The notes: generated by a model not told the origin, from the letters alone. DNA of 40,367 bases from Rhodospirillales bacterium (GCA_028823885.1 JAPPFK010000114.1:1-40367); one strand, 5' to 3'. Counted from the stretch's first letter, positions 9,919 through 19,898 are shown. Numbers and translations: made by a program.

Positions 9919-10971
9919 ATGGAGGACGGGCGCCTGCTTGGCATGCGGGTTACGCCGCTGAATGCGCGGCGGATCGAGAATTTCAAGGCCAACCGGCGCG
10001 GTTACTGGTCCCTATGGATCTTCATCGCCGTCTTCTTCGTCACGCTGTTCGCGGAATTTCTGGCTAACGACAAGCCGCTGCTGGTCCGCTACGACGGCGC
10101 GTTCTATGCGCCGGTCTTCGTCGCCTACCCCGAAACCGCTTTCGGCGGCGACTTCGAGACCGAGGCCGAATATGCGGACCCCGAGGTTCAGGAACTGATT
10201 GAGGAAAAGGGCTGGATCCTCTGGCCGCCGGTTCCCTATTCCTTCGACACCATCGTCTTCGACCTGCCCCAGCCCGCGCCCTCTCCGCCGACGCTACGGA
10301 ACTGGCTCGGCACCGACGATCAGGGCCGGGACGTGGTGGCCCGGCTGATCTACGGCTTCCGAATATCGGTGCTGTTCGGGCTCGTTCTCACGGTCGTCTC
10401 CTCCATGGTGGGGATCGCCGCCGGCGCCTGGCAGGGCTACTCCGGCGGCTGGACCGACCTCTTGTTCCAGCGCTTCATGGAAATCTGGTCGAGCATGCCG
10501 CAGCTCTTCATGCTGATCATCCTGGCGAGCTTCATCGAACCCAATTTCTGGATCTTGATGGTCTTCCTGCTGCTGTTCAGCTGGATGGGGCTGGTGGGCG
10601 TGGTCCGCGCCGAGTTCCTCCGCGGCCGCAACTATACCTATGTGATGGCGGCCCGGGCATTGGGCGTCTCCGACCGCAAGATCATGTTCAAGCACATCCT
10701 GCCCAACGCCATGGTCGCCACGGTGACATTGATGCCTTTCATCCTCACCGGCTCCATCACCAGTCTCACGGCCCTCGACTTCCTGGGCTTCGGATTGCCG
10801 CCGGGCTCGCCGTCGCTCGGCGAGCTGCTGAACCAGGGCAAGGCCAACCTGCAGGCGCCGTGGCTCGGCATTTCGGCGTTCCTCATCCTGGCGGTGATGC
10901 TGAGCCTGTTGATTTTCATCGGCGAGGCGGTTCGCGACGCCTTCGACCCCCGCAAGACGTTCAGGGCCTAG
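9919..10971 (+). CDS. yejE: Peptide ABC transporter permease YejE
   Basis: N-terminal RRIENFKANRRGYWSLWIF, LGTDDQGRDVVARLIYGFRISVLFGL, YVMAARALGVSDRKIMFKHILPNA. Confidence 0.94.
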   Translation: MEDGRLLGMRVTPLNARRIENFKANRRGYWSLWIFIAVFFVTLFAEFLANDKPLLVRYDGAFYAPVFVAYPETAFGGDFETEAEYADPEVQELIEEKGWILWPPVPYSFDTIVFDLPQPAPSPPTLRNWLGTDDQGRDVVARLIYGFRISVLFGLVLTVVSSMVGIAAGAWQGYSGGWTDLLFQRFMEIWSSMPQLFMLIILASFIEPNFWILMVFLLLFSWMGLVGVVRAEFLRGRNYTYVMAARALGVSDRKIMFKHILPNAMVATVTLMPFILTGSITSLTALDFLGFGLPPGSPSLGELLNQGKANLQAPWLGISAFLILAVMLSLLIFIGEAVRDAFDPRKTFRA

Positions 10972-10986
10972 GGGAGAGCAAATCCG

Positions 10987-12615
10987 ATGAGCGAACCCCT
11001 CCTCCGGATCAAGGACCTGTCGGTAAGCTTCGGCGGCGGCGAGCGCGAGGTGCGGGCGGTCAAGAACGTCTCAATCGATATCCATCCGGGCGAGACCATC
11101 GGACTGGTGGGCGAATCCGGCTCCGGCAAGTCGGTCACCGCCCTGTCGGTCCTCAAGCTGCTCCCTTACCCCGTCGCCTGGCACCCGTCCGGCGAGATAT
11201 CCTTCGACGGCTACGATCTGATGGGCGGTGACGAACGGGAGATCCGCAAAGTCCGGGGCAACAACATTTCGATGATTTTCCAGGAGCCCCTCAACTCCCT
11301 CAACCCGCTTCATTCCATCGCCAAGCAAATCGGCGAGATCATCCGCCTCCATCAGAGCATGAGCGACGAAAAGGTCGAGGCGCGGACCAGGGAACTCCTG
11401 GGCCTGGTCGGGCTGGAGGACGCGGTCGGGCGCATGCACTCCCTGCCCCACGAGTTTTCCGGCGGCCAGCAGCAGCGCATCATGATCGCCATGGCGCTCG
11501 CCAACGAGCCCAAACTGCTGATCGCCGACGAGCCGACAACGGCCCTCGACGTCACGGTCCAGGCCCAGGTTCTGAAGCTGATGAAGGGCCTCACCCGGGA
11601 GCTCGACATGGCGATGCTGCTGATCACCCATGATCTCGGCATCGTCGAAGCGCTATCCGACCGTACCTACGTGATGAACCAGGGCGAGGTGGTCGAGACC
11701 GGAGAGACAAGGAAGATTTATGCCAATCCGGAACATGCCTACACCCGCCACCTCCTGGACAGCGAACCCAAGGGCCGGCCCGATCCGGCGGACCCCAACG
11801 CCAAGCCGCTGCTGACCGCCGACAACATCAAGGTCTGGTTCCCGATCAAGAAGGGGGTCATCCGCCGCACCGTCGGCCACGTGAAGGCGGTGGACGGCAT
11901 CACCGTCGATCTCCGCGAGGGCCGCACGCTGGGTGTGGTCGGCGAATCCGGCTCCGGCAAGTCGACCCTCGGCCGGGCGCTGCTGCGGCTCGAAAAAAGC
12001 GACGGCGATATCCAGCTTGACGGCCGGACCATCCAGGGCCTCGGTTTCAAGGAGCTGCGCCCGTTGCGCCGGGACATGCAGATCGTTTTCCAGGACCCGG
12101 TGGGCTCCATGAGCCCCCGCATGTCGGTCTTCCAGGTGATCGAGGAAGGCCTGCTGGTGCAGGAGATCGGCGAAACCTATGACGAGCGCCGGGCAATGGT
12201 CGCCGACGCGCTCCGCGAGGTCGACTTGGATCCCGACACCATGGACCGCTACCCCCACGAATTTTCCGGCGGCCAGCGCCAGCGGATCGCCGTCGCCCGG
12301 GCGCTGGTGCTGCGGCCCAAGGTGATCGTCCTGGACGAGCCCACTTCGGCCCTCGACATGAGCGTCCAGTCGCAGATCGTCGAGCTGTTGCGCGGACTGC
12401 AGGTGAAGCACGGGCTCTCCTACATATTCATCAGTCACGATCTGAAAGTGGTGCGCGCGCTGTCCCACGACGTGATCGTCATCCGCGACGGCGTGGTGGT
12501 CGAACACGGCCCCGCCGAGCAGGTCATCGACAACCCCCAGGAGCCCTACACCAAGGCGCTGATGGCCGCGGCTTTCGAACTGGTCGCCGACGAGACGGGG
12601 GTGGTGAAAGGTTAG
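10987..12615 (+). CDS. yejF: Peptide ABC transporter dual ATP-binding protein YejF
   Basis: Two ABC modules: two GESGSGKS Walker A motifs, two signature motifs (FSGGQQQR, FSGGQRQR), two Walker B motifs (LLIADEPTTALD, VIVLDEPTSALD). Confidence 0.95.
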   Translation: MSEPLLRIKDLSVSFGGGEREVRAVKNVSIDIHPGETIGLVGESGSGKSVTALSVLKLLPYPVAWHPSGEISFDGYDLMGGDEREIRKVRGNNISMIFQEPLNSLNPLHSIAKQIGEIIRLHQSMSDEKVEARTRELLGLVGLEDAVGRMHSLPHEFSGGQQQRIMIAMALANEPKLLIADEPTTALDVTVQAQVLKLMKGLTRELDMAMLLITHDLGIVEALSDRTYVMNQGEVVETGETRKIYANPEHAYTRHLLDSEPKGRPDPADPNAKPLLTADNIKVWFPIKKGVIRRTVGHVKAVDGITVDLREGRTLGVVGESGSGKSTLGRALLRLEKSDGDIQLDGRTIQGLGFKELRPLRRDMQIVFQDPVGSMSPRMSVFQVIEEGLLVQEIGETYDERRAMVADALREVDLDPDTMDRYPHEFSGGQRQRIAVARALVLRPKVIVLDEPTSALDMSVQSQIVELLRGLQVKHGLSYIFISHDLKVVRALSHDVIVIRDGVVVEHGPAEQVIDNPQEPYTKALMAAAFELVADETGVVKG

Positions 12616-13442
12616 AAAGTGAAGCCCGGCGCCACATAGGCGACCCAGAGCAGGAACACGCCGAGGATCAGCCGGTAAATGACGAACGGCGTAAAGCCCG
12701 AATGCCGGAGCCAGGCCATGAACCCGGCGATGGTAACGATGGCGAAGGCGAACGAGATGGCGATTGCCGTGAACACCGTATTGGTCAATTGCACGTCGCC
12801 CACCTGATAGAGTTCCCACCCCTTGAGCGAGCCTGCCGCGATGATGATCGGGATCGACAGCAGCATGGAAAACCGCGCCGCCTCGATCCGTTCCATGCCG
12901 AGGATGCGCGCCGCCGTGATGGTGATGCCGGTCCGCGAGGTGCCGGGGATCAGCGCCAGCGCCTGGAACAAACCGATGAACAAGGCGCCGGCGAAACCCA
13001 GATGGTCGAGCCGCTTGATGGTCAGGCTCAGCTTGTCGGCCAAGTACAGAAGAATGGCAAAGCCGACGGTCGCCCAGGCGATGATCTCGAGCCCCCGGAA
13101 GATGTCCTGATTGAATTCGTTGATCGCCCATCCCGCGGCTACCGCCGGGACCGTCGCGGCGACCACCAGCATGGCGATGCGGAACTCGTCGCCGCCGCGG
13201 CGGCGGCGCCGCCCGGGCCGGAACTGGCGGCCGGTGGCGGCGATCATCCCCCAGACATCACGCCGGAAATAGATCACCACGGCGAGCAATGTCCCCACAT
13301 GGACCGCGACGTCGATGATCAGGCCCTGGTCGGGCCAGCCGGTGAAAATGGGAACCAGGACCAGATGGGCGGACGAGGAGACGGGCAGGAACTCGGTGAT
13401 GCCCTGGACCGCCGATAGGACGATGATGTTCAAGAGGGGCAA
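12612..13442 (-). CDS. uppP: Undecaprenyl-diphosphatase
   Basis: AVQGITEFLPVSSSAHLVL and ALIPGTSRTGITITAARILGMERIEAARFSMLLSIP, diagnostic UppP/BacA motifs. Confidence 0.95.
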   Translation of the reverse strand: MPLLNIIVLSAVQGITEFLPVSSSAHLVLVPIFTGWPDQGLIIDVAVHVGTLLAVVIYFRRDVWGMIAATGRQFRPGRRRRRGGDEFRIAMLVVAATVPAVAAGWAINEFNQDIFRGLEIIAWATVGFAILLYLADKLSLTIKRLDHLGFAGALFIGLFQALALIPGTSRTGITITAARILGMERIEAARFSMLLSIPIIIAAGSLKGWELYQVGDVQLTNTVFTAIAISFAFAIVTIAGFMAWLRHSGFTPFVIYRLILGVFLLWVAYVAPGFTF

Positions 13443-13614
13443 GCGTATCCCCTAATCCGTTTGGGCCTTGCGCGATTTGCGCCTGTATATCACTTTTCCT
13501 TTAAGTACAGGAAGTTAACCGAGCGTAGGCGCTGGATTCGGCGAAACCGGTCTCCCGCCCAAGTTGCGCATTACGGAACTGTTTCAGCGGCCCCGATTTG
13601 GCTATAAGGGGCGG

Positions 13615-14283
13615 ATGCGCACCCTCTACCACCTGTGGCTCAATCCGTTTTCGCGCAAAGTTCGAATCGTGCTGGCCGAGAAAGACCTGGGCTTCGACAT
13701 GGTCGTCGAACAAGTCTGGGACCGGCGGCGGGAATTCCTCGCCATCAACCCGGCGGGAGATGTGCCGGTAATCATCGAGGATGACGGCACGGTATTGGCG
13801 GATTCCGGGGCCATCTGCGAGTTTGTGGAGGAAATCGCGCCGGAACCGCCGATGATCATGGGCAATCCCCATGAACGGGCTGAAATCCGCCGGCTGGTGT
13901 CGTGGTTCGACCGCAAGTTCGACGCCGAAATTTCCGCGCCGCTGGTCGATGAAAAGGTGATGAAGCGGATCAAGGGACTGGGCTCACCGGATTCGAAGGT
14001 TATCCGCGCGGCCCACGCCAACATCCACACCCACCTGGAATATATCGGCTACCTCACCGGGCGGCGCCACTGGCTGGCGGGCGAGAAGTTTTCCCTCGCC
14101 GACATTGCGGCCGCCGCGCACCTCTCGGCGGTGGATTATCTGGGCGATGTGCCGTGGGCCGACCACGAGGCGGCCAAGGACTGGTACGCGCGGATCAAAT
14201 CCCGGCCCAGCTTCCGGCAGATACTGGCGGACGCCATCCCCGGGCTGCCGCCGCCCAAACACTACGCGAATCCGGATTTTTAG
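13615..14283 (+). CDS. Glutathione S-transferase family protein
   Basis: YHLWLNPFSRKVRIVLAEKDLGFDMVVEQVW...INPAGDVPVIIEDDGTVLADSGAICEFVEE; GST C-terminal SLADIAAAAHLSAVDYLG. Confidence 0.9.
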   Translation: MRTLYHLWLNPFSRKVRIVLAEKDLGFDMVVEQVWDRRREFLAINPAGDVPVIIEDDGTVLADSGAICEFVEEIAPEPPMIMGNPHERAEIRRLVSWFDRKFDAEISAPLVDEKVMKRIKGLGSPDSKVIRAAHANIHTHLEYIGYLTGRRHWLAGEKFSLADIAAAAHLSAVDYLGDVPWADHEAAKDWYARIKSRPSFRQILADAIPGLPPPKHYANPDF

Positions 14284-14287
14284 CGGC

Positions 14288-15040
14288 TCACTTCGGCCCG
14301 TCCATGCGTTCGAGATTGGCCTGGGCCGCCTTGGCCGCAGGACTGTCCGGCGCCACCTCGATCACCCTCAGCCAATCGGCCCGGGCGCCGGCCTCGTCAC
14401 CCGCCTGGCCCAGCAGGATGCCCCTTTCCAGCAGCGCTTCCGGATGGGCCGGGTCCTGAGAGAGCGCCAATTCCACATCCCGCATGGCCAGCCCCGCCTC
14501 GCCGGTCTGCCGGTAGGCACTGGCACGGAACACCCGCGCATCGTTGAATTTGGAATCCAGTCGAAGCGCCCGGGACAAATCCTCGATGGCCGGGCCCATA
14601 TCGCCGCCCTCGGCATGGGCCTGGGCCCGGTCGGCGAATATCTCCGGGTTTCGATCATCGAGGCTGATCGCCGCGTCAAGTACGGCCAGCGCGGCCGGCG
14701 GGTTGTCCGCCTGCAGCCACGCTTGGCCCGATTGGCCCAGAAGGTCGGCCTTCACGGCTGCATCCGCGTTTATCACGCGGGCCAGTTCCTCGAGCCGGCG
14801 GGCAGCCACTTCGTGATGACCGAGCCGCATCAGCGCCACGGCGACGCAATGGCGGGCCGGGTCGCCGCCGCCCAGGCTTTCCCAACCGATGGCATATTCG
14901 AAACCCCGTTTGGCGCTGCGTTCCACTTCGGTGATGCACGCCCGGTACTCGGCGGCATCGGCGGCCGTCGGCGGCTGCGATTGTGCCTGTGCCGGAAATG
15001 CGGCCATCATTGCGACGGCGGTGATTGCCCAAATCTTCAT
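14288..15040 (-). CDS. TPR repeat-containing secreted protein
   Basis: Signal peptide MKIWAITAVAMMAAFPAQAQ; tandem TPR-like helices (NPEIFADRAQAHAEGGDMGPAIEDLSRALRLDSKFNDARVFRASAYRQTGEAGLAMRDVELALSQDPAHPEALLERGILL). Confidence 0.8.
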   Translation of the reverse strand: MKIWAITAVAMMAAFPAQAQSQPPTAADAAEYRACITEVERSAKRGFEYAIGWESLGGGDPARHCVAVALMRLGHHEVAARRLEELARVINADAAVKADLLGQSGQAWLQADNPPAALAVLDAAISLDDRNPEIFADRAQAHAEGGDMGPAIEDLSRALRLDSKFNDARVFRASAYRQTGEAGLAMRDVELALSQDPAHPEALLERGILLGQAGDEAGARADWLRVIEVAPDSPAAKAAQANLERMDGPK

Positions 15041-15060
15041 GCCGTGACCATATAGGAGCC

Positions 15061-15921
15061 ATGGCGGGCACATCCACGCTTCTTTGTTTCGGCTACGGCT
15101 ATTCCGCTCGCGCCCTGGCGAAACACTTGATTCCCGCCGGCTGGCGGGTCATCAGCACCTACCGGCGGGAGGAGGCCGCCGCCTTGATCGAAGCGGACGG
15201 CGCCGAGCCGGCGGCCTTCGATCGGGTCGATCCGGCCCAAGCCACCCATATCCTGATTTCGATTCCGCCGGGCAGCGACGGGGATCCCGTACTGAACGCC
15301 TTTGGTGCCGCCATTTCGGAGACCGGACTGGCCTGGCTGGGCTATCTCTCGACCACCGGGGTCTACGGCGATACGGGCGGCGGGGCGGTCGACGAAACAT
15401 CACCCCTCAACCCCGCCTCGGATCGCTCGGCACGGCGGGTCGAAGCCGAAGCGGGCTGGCTCTCTCTCGACGGCGTACCGGCTCACATATTCCGCCTCGC
15501 CGGCATCTACGGGCCGGGGCGCAGCGCCCTCGACCACATCCAGGCCGGACGGGCGCGGCGGATCGACAAGCCCGGATTTGCGTTCTCGCGCATCCACGTG
15601 GAAGACATCGCCGGCGTGCTCGCCGCCTCCGTCGGCGCACCCAATCCCGGCGCCGTCTATAATGTGTGCGACAACGAACCGGCGCCCCAGGCCGACGTGA
15701 TCGCCTATGGCTGCGAGCTGCTGGGCGTCGACGCGCCCCCGCTGATCCCTTACGACGAAGCCCAAAGGGACATGACCGGGATGGCACGGTCTTTCTGGCA
15801 GGACAATCGCCGGGTCAGCAACGCCCGCATCCGAAACGAGTTGGGATATCCGCTCAAATACCCGACCTACCGGGAAGGCTTGCGCGCCATTCACATGGCC
15901 GAGGGTGGCCTAACCTACTAA
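15061..15921 (+). CDS. NAD(P)-dependent epimerase/SDR family protein (YeeZ-like)
   Basis: LLCFGYGYSARALAKHL; YLSTTGVYGDTGGGAVDETSPLNPASDRSARRVEAE; FRLAGIYGPGRSALD; VYNVCDNEP. Confidence 0.85.
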   Translation: MAGTSTLLCFGYGYSARALAKHLIPAGWRVISTYRREEAAALIEADGAEPAAFDRVDPAQATHILISIPPGSDGDPVLNAFGAAISETGLAWLGYLSTTGVYGDTGGGAVDETSPLNPASDRSARRVEAEAGWLSLDGVPAHIFRLAGIYGPGRSALDHIQAGRARRIDKPGFAFSRIHVEDIAGVLAASVGAPNPGAVYNVCDNEPAPQADVIAYGCELLGVDAPPLIPYDEAQRDMTGMARSFWQDNRRVSNARIRNELGYPLKYPTYREGLRAIHMAEGGLTY

Positions 15922-16002
15922 TTGCAGCAATGGTTCAGAATTTGTGATGCCCGACACATTTTGTTAACCTAGAAAAGTGTAGAAAAATGTTGAAACTGAA
16001 CT

Positions 16003-16016
16003 TGCCCAAATGGGCA
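16003..16016. promoter_or_regulatory. Short palindrome (TGCCCA-AA-TGGGCA) upstream of the Fic operon, possible operator
   Basis: Perfect 6-bp arms, 23 bp before the small ORF start. Function is inference. Confidence 0.3.
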
Positions 16017-16038
16017 CCACCAAGCGAGCAAGTATCAG

Positions 16039-16215
16039 ATGACCAACGACCTTAAAACATTGTTAGAAAAAGCAAAATTGGCCCAAATGACTGCTGAAGA
16101 ATCTGAGCAGCAGCGCCAGAGTTTCGCGTTTGGCAACACCAACATTGAAAATCCGCGGATAACCAAAGAAACCATTCGCAAAGAAGCCGAGGCCATCAAG
16201 TCCGGGGATGAATGA
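16039..16215 (+). CDS. Small protein (58 aa) upstream of and overlapping fic; candidate Fic antitoxin
   Basis: Manual translation MTNDLKTLLEKAKLAQMTAEESEQQRQSFAFGNTNIENPRITKETIRKEAEAIKSGDE*; overlaps the fic start by 8 nt. Below the length cut-off of the ORF track. Confidence 0.72.
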   Translation: MTNDLKTLLEKAKLAQMTAEESEQQRQSFAFGNTNIENPRITKETIRKEAEAIKSGDE

Positions 16216-16876
16216 ACCGCCGGGTTTTGAACGACATAGCGAAGCCGAAGCAGCCGAGTTAATCGCCGATCCCGATGAACGGGCTCGCCGAGAGGCAGCC
16301 AATGGCCTTCGACAATTTGACCATGTGCTTGAGCTGATTGAGTACAGCTTGGACCCTGAGCGACCATTTCGCCTCAGGCTTTCCACGATTCTAGGCCTTA
16401 ATAGAGTTGCTTTGGAGGGTATTCACCCAAACGCAGGAGGCTTTCGCCCAGCAGGAGTTGAAATAAAAGGGAGCAAGCACGAGCCTCCACCAAACTATTT
16501 GCTTCCATCTTTACTTGAAGAGCTTTGTGACTACGTCAATGACAATTGGGATGGTCAGTCGGCGATCCACTTGGCCGCATACGTGATGTGGCGAATTAAC
16601 TGGATTCATCCGTTTGCCGACGGGAACGGGAGAACATCAAGAGCGCTATCCTACCTCATACTTTGTGTTCGATTGGGTTACAGGTTACCTGGCGGCCTAA
16701 CGATCCCCGAGCTTATCGCGGATAACAAGAAGCCATATTATGATGCACTGGAGGCTGCAGATGTGGCTTTCGATAACGGCGCGGTGGACGTGTCCGAGAT
16801 GGAAAATCTCCTGGACGGCCTTCTCGCGAAACAGTTAATGGAGATTCACCGTTCGGCTACTGGCGCCGAAGACTGA
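16208..16876 (+). CDS. fic: Fic domain-containing protein (probable AMP-transferase)
   Basis: Canonical Fic motif HPFADGNGRTSR (HxFx[D/E]GNGRxxR), preceded by the IHLAAYVMWRINWI helix. Confidence 0.92.
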   Translation: MNEPPGFERHSEAEAAELIADPDERARREAANGLRQFDHVLELIEYSLDPERPFRLRLSTILGLNRVALEGIHPNAGGFRPAGVEIKGSKHEPPPNYLLPSLLEELCDYVNDNWDGQSAIHLAAYVMWRINWIHPFADGNGRTSRALSYLILCVRLGYRLPGGLTIPELIADNKKPYYDALEAADVAFDNGAVDVSEMENLLDGLLAKQLMEIHRSATGAED

Positions 16877-16882
16877 TTGTTT

Positions 16883-17659
16883 CTACTCAATTTTGTCCAA
16901 CAGCCGCGCCACCGTCGCCGTCAGCCGGTCGAGATCGTGCGGTTCGCTGAGGCGGTGATCGCCCCCTTTGACGAAAGTTATCTCCACATCGTCCGAGCGG
17001 AGCTTCTCCTGGATGGCGAGGCTGGTCCGCCACGGCACCGCGTCATCCTCCATGCCGTGGATCAACCGCACCGGGCAGTCGATGGAGATTTCTCCGCCCA
17101 GTAAAAGGTGGTCCTTGCCGTCATCGATCAAGGCCTGGGTGAAGGTATAGTCGTCCTCATAATCGCTGGGGACGATCACCTTGCCCTCGGCCTTCATCAC
17201 ATCCCGCTGCTCCCGGGTCAGTTCCTCGGCGTAAAGCCGCTCGGTAAAGTCGGGTGCCGGCGCGATGCCCACCAACCCGGCAATGCGCCCGGGACGGGCC
17301 AGCGCCGCGACCAACATGATCCAGCCGCCCATGGAGGACCCCACCAGCACCTGGGGTCCGTCGGTGAGCTCATCCAAGGCCGCCAGCGCGTCCGCCGCCC
17401 AGGAACCAATGGTGCCGTCGGCGAACGCGCCTTCGGACTCCCCATGGCCCGCATAATCGAAGCGGAGACAGGCGTTGCCCCGATCCCGGCATAGCTCCTC
17501 GAGCGCCAGCGCCTTGCCGCCCGACATGTCCGACATGAAACCGGTCATAAAGATGACGCCGGGGCTTCGGCCCGGCGTTCTGCGGTAAGCAATGGACGGC
17601 TCGGAACCGCGTGTTAATATTTCGGCCTCAAGGTCGGGGGTGGACGCATGGTCGGACAT
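16883..17659 (-). CDS. Alpha/beta hydrolase
   Basis: Nucleophile elbow VGSSMGGW, oxyanion region VIFMTGFMSDMSGGKA, RFDYAGHGES, LIHGMEDDAVPW, GGDHRLSEP. Confidence 0.88.
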   Translation of the reverse strand: MSDHASTPDLEAEILTRGSEPSIAYRRTPGRSPGVIFMTGFMSDMSGGKALALEELCRDRGNACLRFDYAGHGESEGAFADGTIGSWAADALAALDELTDGPQVLVGSSMGGWIMLVAALARPGRIAGLVGIAPAPDFTERLYAEELTREQRDVMKAEGKVIVPSDYEDDYTFTQALIDDGKDHLLLGGEISIDCPVRLIHGMEDDAVPWRTSLAIQEKLRSDDVEITFVKGGDHRLSEPHDLDRLTATVARLLDKIE

Positions 17660-17676
17660 TCTTGTTCCCGTGCGAA

Positions 17677-18900
17677 GTGGCGGCGAAGAGATTGAACCAG
17701 GACATTAGCACCGAAGGCAGGCTGGCGGTATTCGCCGCGAGCGGAAAAACCATCGCCGGTGGCGCCACCGTCTTGCAGGTCCTGCCGGCACTGGAGACGG
17801 GCGGGGTTGAACGCGGCACGGTCGATGTCGCCAACGCCGTCGTCGCCGCGGGCGGGCGTTCCATCGTCGCCTCGGCCGGCGGACGCATGGTGCACGAACT
17901 CAGCCGGGGCGGCGCCGAACACGTCACCCTGCCGGTGGATTCCAAGAACCCGCTGGTCATGCGCGCCAACATCCGCCGGCTGGTCCGGATCATCAAATCA
18001 GAGAACGTCGACGTGGTCCACGCCCGCTCCCGGGCGCCGGCCTGGAGCGCCATTGCCGCCGCCAATAAAACCGGCCGCCGCTTCGTCACCACCTTTCACG
18101 GCACTTACGGTCGCAGCAACGTGTTCAAGCGCCGCTACAACAGTGTTATGACCCGGGGCGAACGGGTCATCGCCATCTCCGACTTTATCGCCGGACACAT
18201 GCGCGAGGCCTACGGCGTTCCGGCCGGCAAGATCCGTGTCATCCACCGCGGCGTCGACATTGCCCGCTTCGACCCCGCCAAAGTGTCCCAGGAACGGATC
18301 ATCGCGCTCTCCGAACGCTGGCGGCTGCCCGACGGCATGCCCGTGGTGATGCTGCCCGGCCGGCTCACCCGCTGGAAAGGCCAGCGGGTGTTCATCGAGG
18401 CGGTGAAACTGCTGACGGACCACGACGTCCGGTGCCTGATTGTCGGTGCCGACCAGGGGCGGGATACCTACCGCAAGAAGCTGATCAAGGAAATCGAAGG
18501 CGCTGGGCTTGGCGGCAAGATACATGTGATCGACCATTGCGACGACATGCCGGCCGCCTACATGCTGACCGATGCGGTGATCTCCGCCTCCATCGAACCG
18601 GAAGCCTTTGGCCGCGTCGTGACCGAGGCCCAAGCCCTCGGCCGGCCCGTCATCGCCACCGATCACGGCGGCGCCCGCGAGACCATTGTCGACGGCCGGA
18701 CCGGATGGCTGACGCCGCCGGGCGACGCCCGGGCGCTCGCCGCCACGATCGCCCGGGTCCTCGATCAGGACCCGTCGGCCCGGGGGAACTACGCGGCCCG
18801 GGCGGTCGCCCATATCCGCGACAACTTCACCAAGGACGCCATGTGCGCCAAGACCATTGCCGTCTATGACGAGCTTCTCGGCGGCGCACCGGCGGGCTGA
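17677..18900 (+). CDS. Glycosyltransferase family 4
   Basis: VLPALETGGVERGTVDVANAVVAAGG...VDVVHARSRAPAW...FHGTYG...GRLTRWKGQRVFIEA...EAFGRVVTEAQALGRPVIATDHGGARETI. GTG start at 17677 assumed. Confidence 0.9.
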   Translation: MAAKRLNQDISTEGRLAVFAASGKTIAGGATVLQVLPALETGGVERGTVDVANAVVAAGGRSIVASAGGRMVHELSRGGAEHVTLPVDSKNPLVMRANIRRLVRIIKSENVDVVHARSRAPAWSAIAAANKTGRRFVTTFHGTYGRSNVFKRRYNSVMTRGERVIAISDFIAGHMREAYGVPAGKIRVIHRGVDIARFDPAKVSQERIIALSERWRLPDGMPVVMLPGRLTRWKGQRVFIEAVKLLTDHDVRCLIVGADQGRDTYRKKLIKEIEGAGLGGKIHVIDHCDDMPAAYMLTDAVISASIEPEAFGRVVTEAQALGRPVIATDHGGARETIVDGRTGWLTPPGDARALAATIARVLDQDPSARGNYAARAVAHIRDNFTKDAMCAKTIAVYDELLGGAPAG

Positions 18901-18917
18901 GCCCGGAGCCCGAGCAA

Positions 18918-19853
18918 ATGGCCGGCCGGATACTGGTGATCAAGCTCGGGGCGCTAGGCGACTTCCTGCAGGCCGCCGGGCCCTTCGCCGCCATCCGCGC
19001 CCATCACCCGGACGCCCGCATCACCCTGCTGACGACCCGGCCATTCGCCGACTTCGCCGCCGCATCGCCGTGGTTCGACGAGGTGTGGACCGATGTCCGG
19101 CCCAAGCTTTGGCAATTTATTGAATGGATGCGTCTTCGGGGCCAACTCAATGGCGGCCGGTTCAACCGGGTATATGACCTCCAGACCTCCGACCGCTCGT
19201 CCGGCTATTACCGGCTATTCGGAAAAAAGCCCGAATGGTCGGGAATCGCCCGGTCCTGCTCCCACCCCCACGCCAACCCTCGGCGCGACTTCATGCACAC
19301 CATGGAACGCCAAGCCGAACAGCTGAAAATGGCGGGACTCGACGCGGTTCCGGCGCCCAGTTTTTCCTGGGTCGACACCCGGATCGAACGCTTCGGGCTC
19401 GCCGAACGCCATGCCCTGCTGGCACCCGCGGGCGCCCTTCACCGGCCCGAAAAACGCTGGCCCACGGACCGCTTCGCCGATCTCGCCAACTGGCTTCAGG
19501 ACCGGGGCGTTCAGCCGGTGCTTCTGGGCACGGCGGGCGAAGCGCGGATTCTGGACGAGATCGTTTTCCAGGCGCCGGGGTCCCGTTCCCTTGCCGGCGA
19601 AACAAGCCTGTCCGATCTGATTGCGCTCGGCCGGGGCGCGCTCGCCGCCATCGGCAACGACACCGGCCCCATGCACGCCGCCGCCATGGTCGGCTGCCCG
19701 ACGGTTGTGGTCTACTCCAAGGCGTCCGACCCGGCGCTGTGCGCCCAGCGGGGACCGCATGTGAGTATCCTGCGGCGGGATGACCTCAAAACCCTGGAGC
19801 TCGCCAATGTCACCGATGAACTCTCGGAACCCATCCTTCGGACCCTTGACTAG
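18918..19853 (+). CDS. Glycosyltransferase family 9 (heptosyltransferase-like)
   Basis: ILVIKLGALGDFLQAAGPFAAIRAHHPDARITLLTT; PEKRWPTDRFADLANWL; AAIGNDTGPMHAAAMVGCPTVVVYSKASDP. Confidence 0.9.
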   Translation: MAGRILVIKLGALGDFLQAAGPFAAIRAHHPDARITLLTTRPFADFAAASPWFDEVWTDVRPKLWQFIEWMRLRGQLNGGRFNRVYDLQTSDRSSGYYRLFGKKPEWSGIARSCSHPHANPRRDFMHTMERQAEQLKMAGLDAVPAPSFSWVDTRIERFGLAERHALLAPAGALHRPEKRWPTDRFADLANWLQDRGVQPVLLGTAGEARILDEIVFQAPGSRSLAGETSLSDLIALGRGALAAIGNDTGPMHAAAMVGCPTVVVYSKASDPALCAQRGPHVSILRRDDLKTLELANVTDELSEPILRTLD

Positions 19854-19860
19854 GCGCTCC

Positions 19861-19889
19861 TTGACAGGCGAAGCCGGATTGCCGATATA
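19861..19889 (+). promoter_or_regulatory. Putative sigma70-type promoter for the thr leader / thrS
   Basis: TTGACA at 19861-19866, 17-nt spacer, GATATA at 19884-19889. Confidence 0.65.
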
Positions 19890-19898
19890 AGCGCCGTT

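Noticed and set aside
11653-13131. 492-aa minus-strand ORF spanning yejF and uppP
   Set aside because: Overlaps two well-supported genes; composition typical of a shadow frame (His/Asp/Gly/Arg-rich).
13482-13511. CCTGTA...TACAGG inverted repeat between uppP and the GST gene
   Set aside because: 6-bp arms with an 18-nt spacer and no supporting context.
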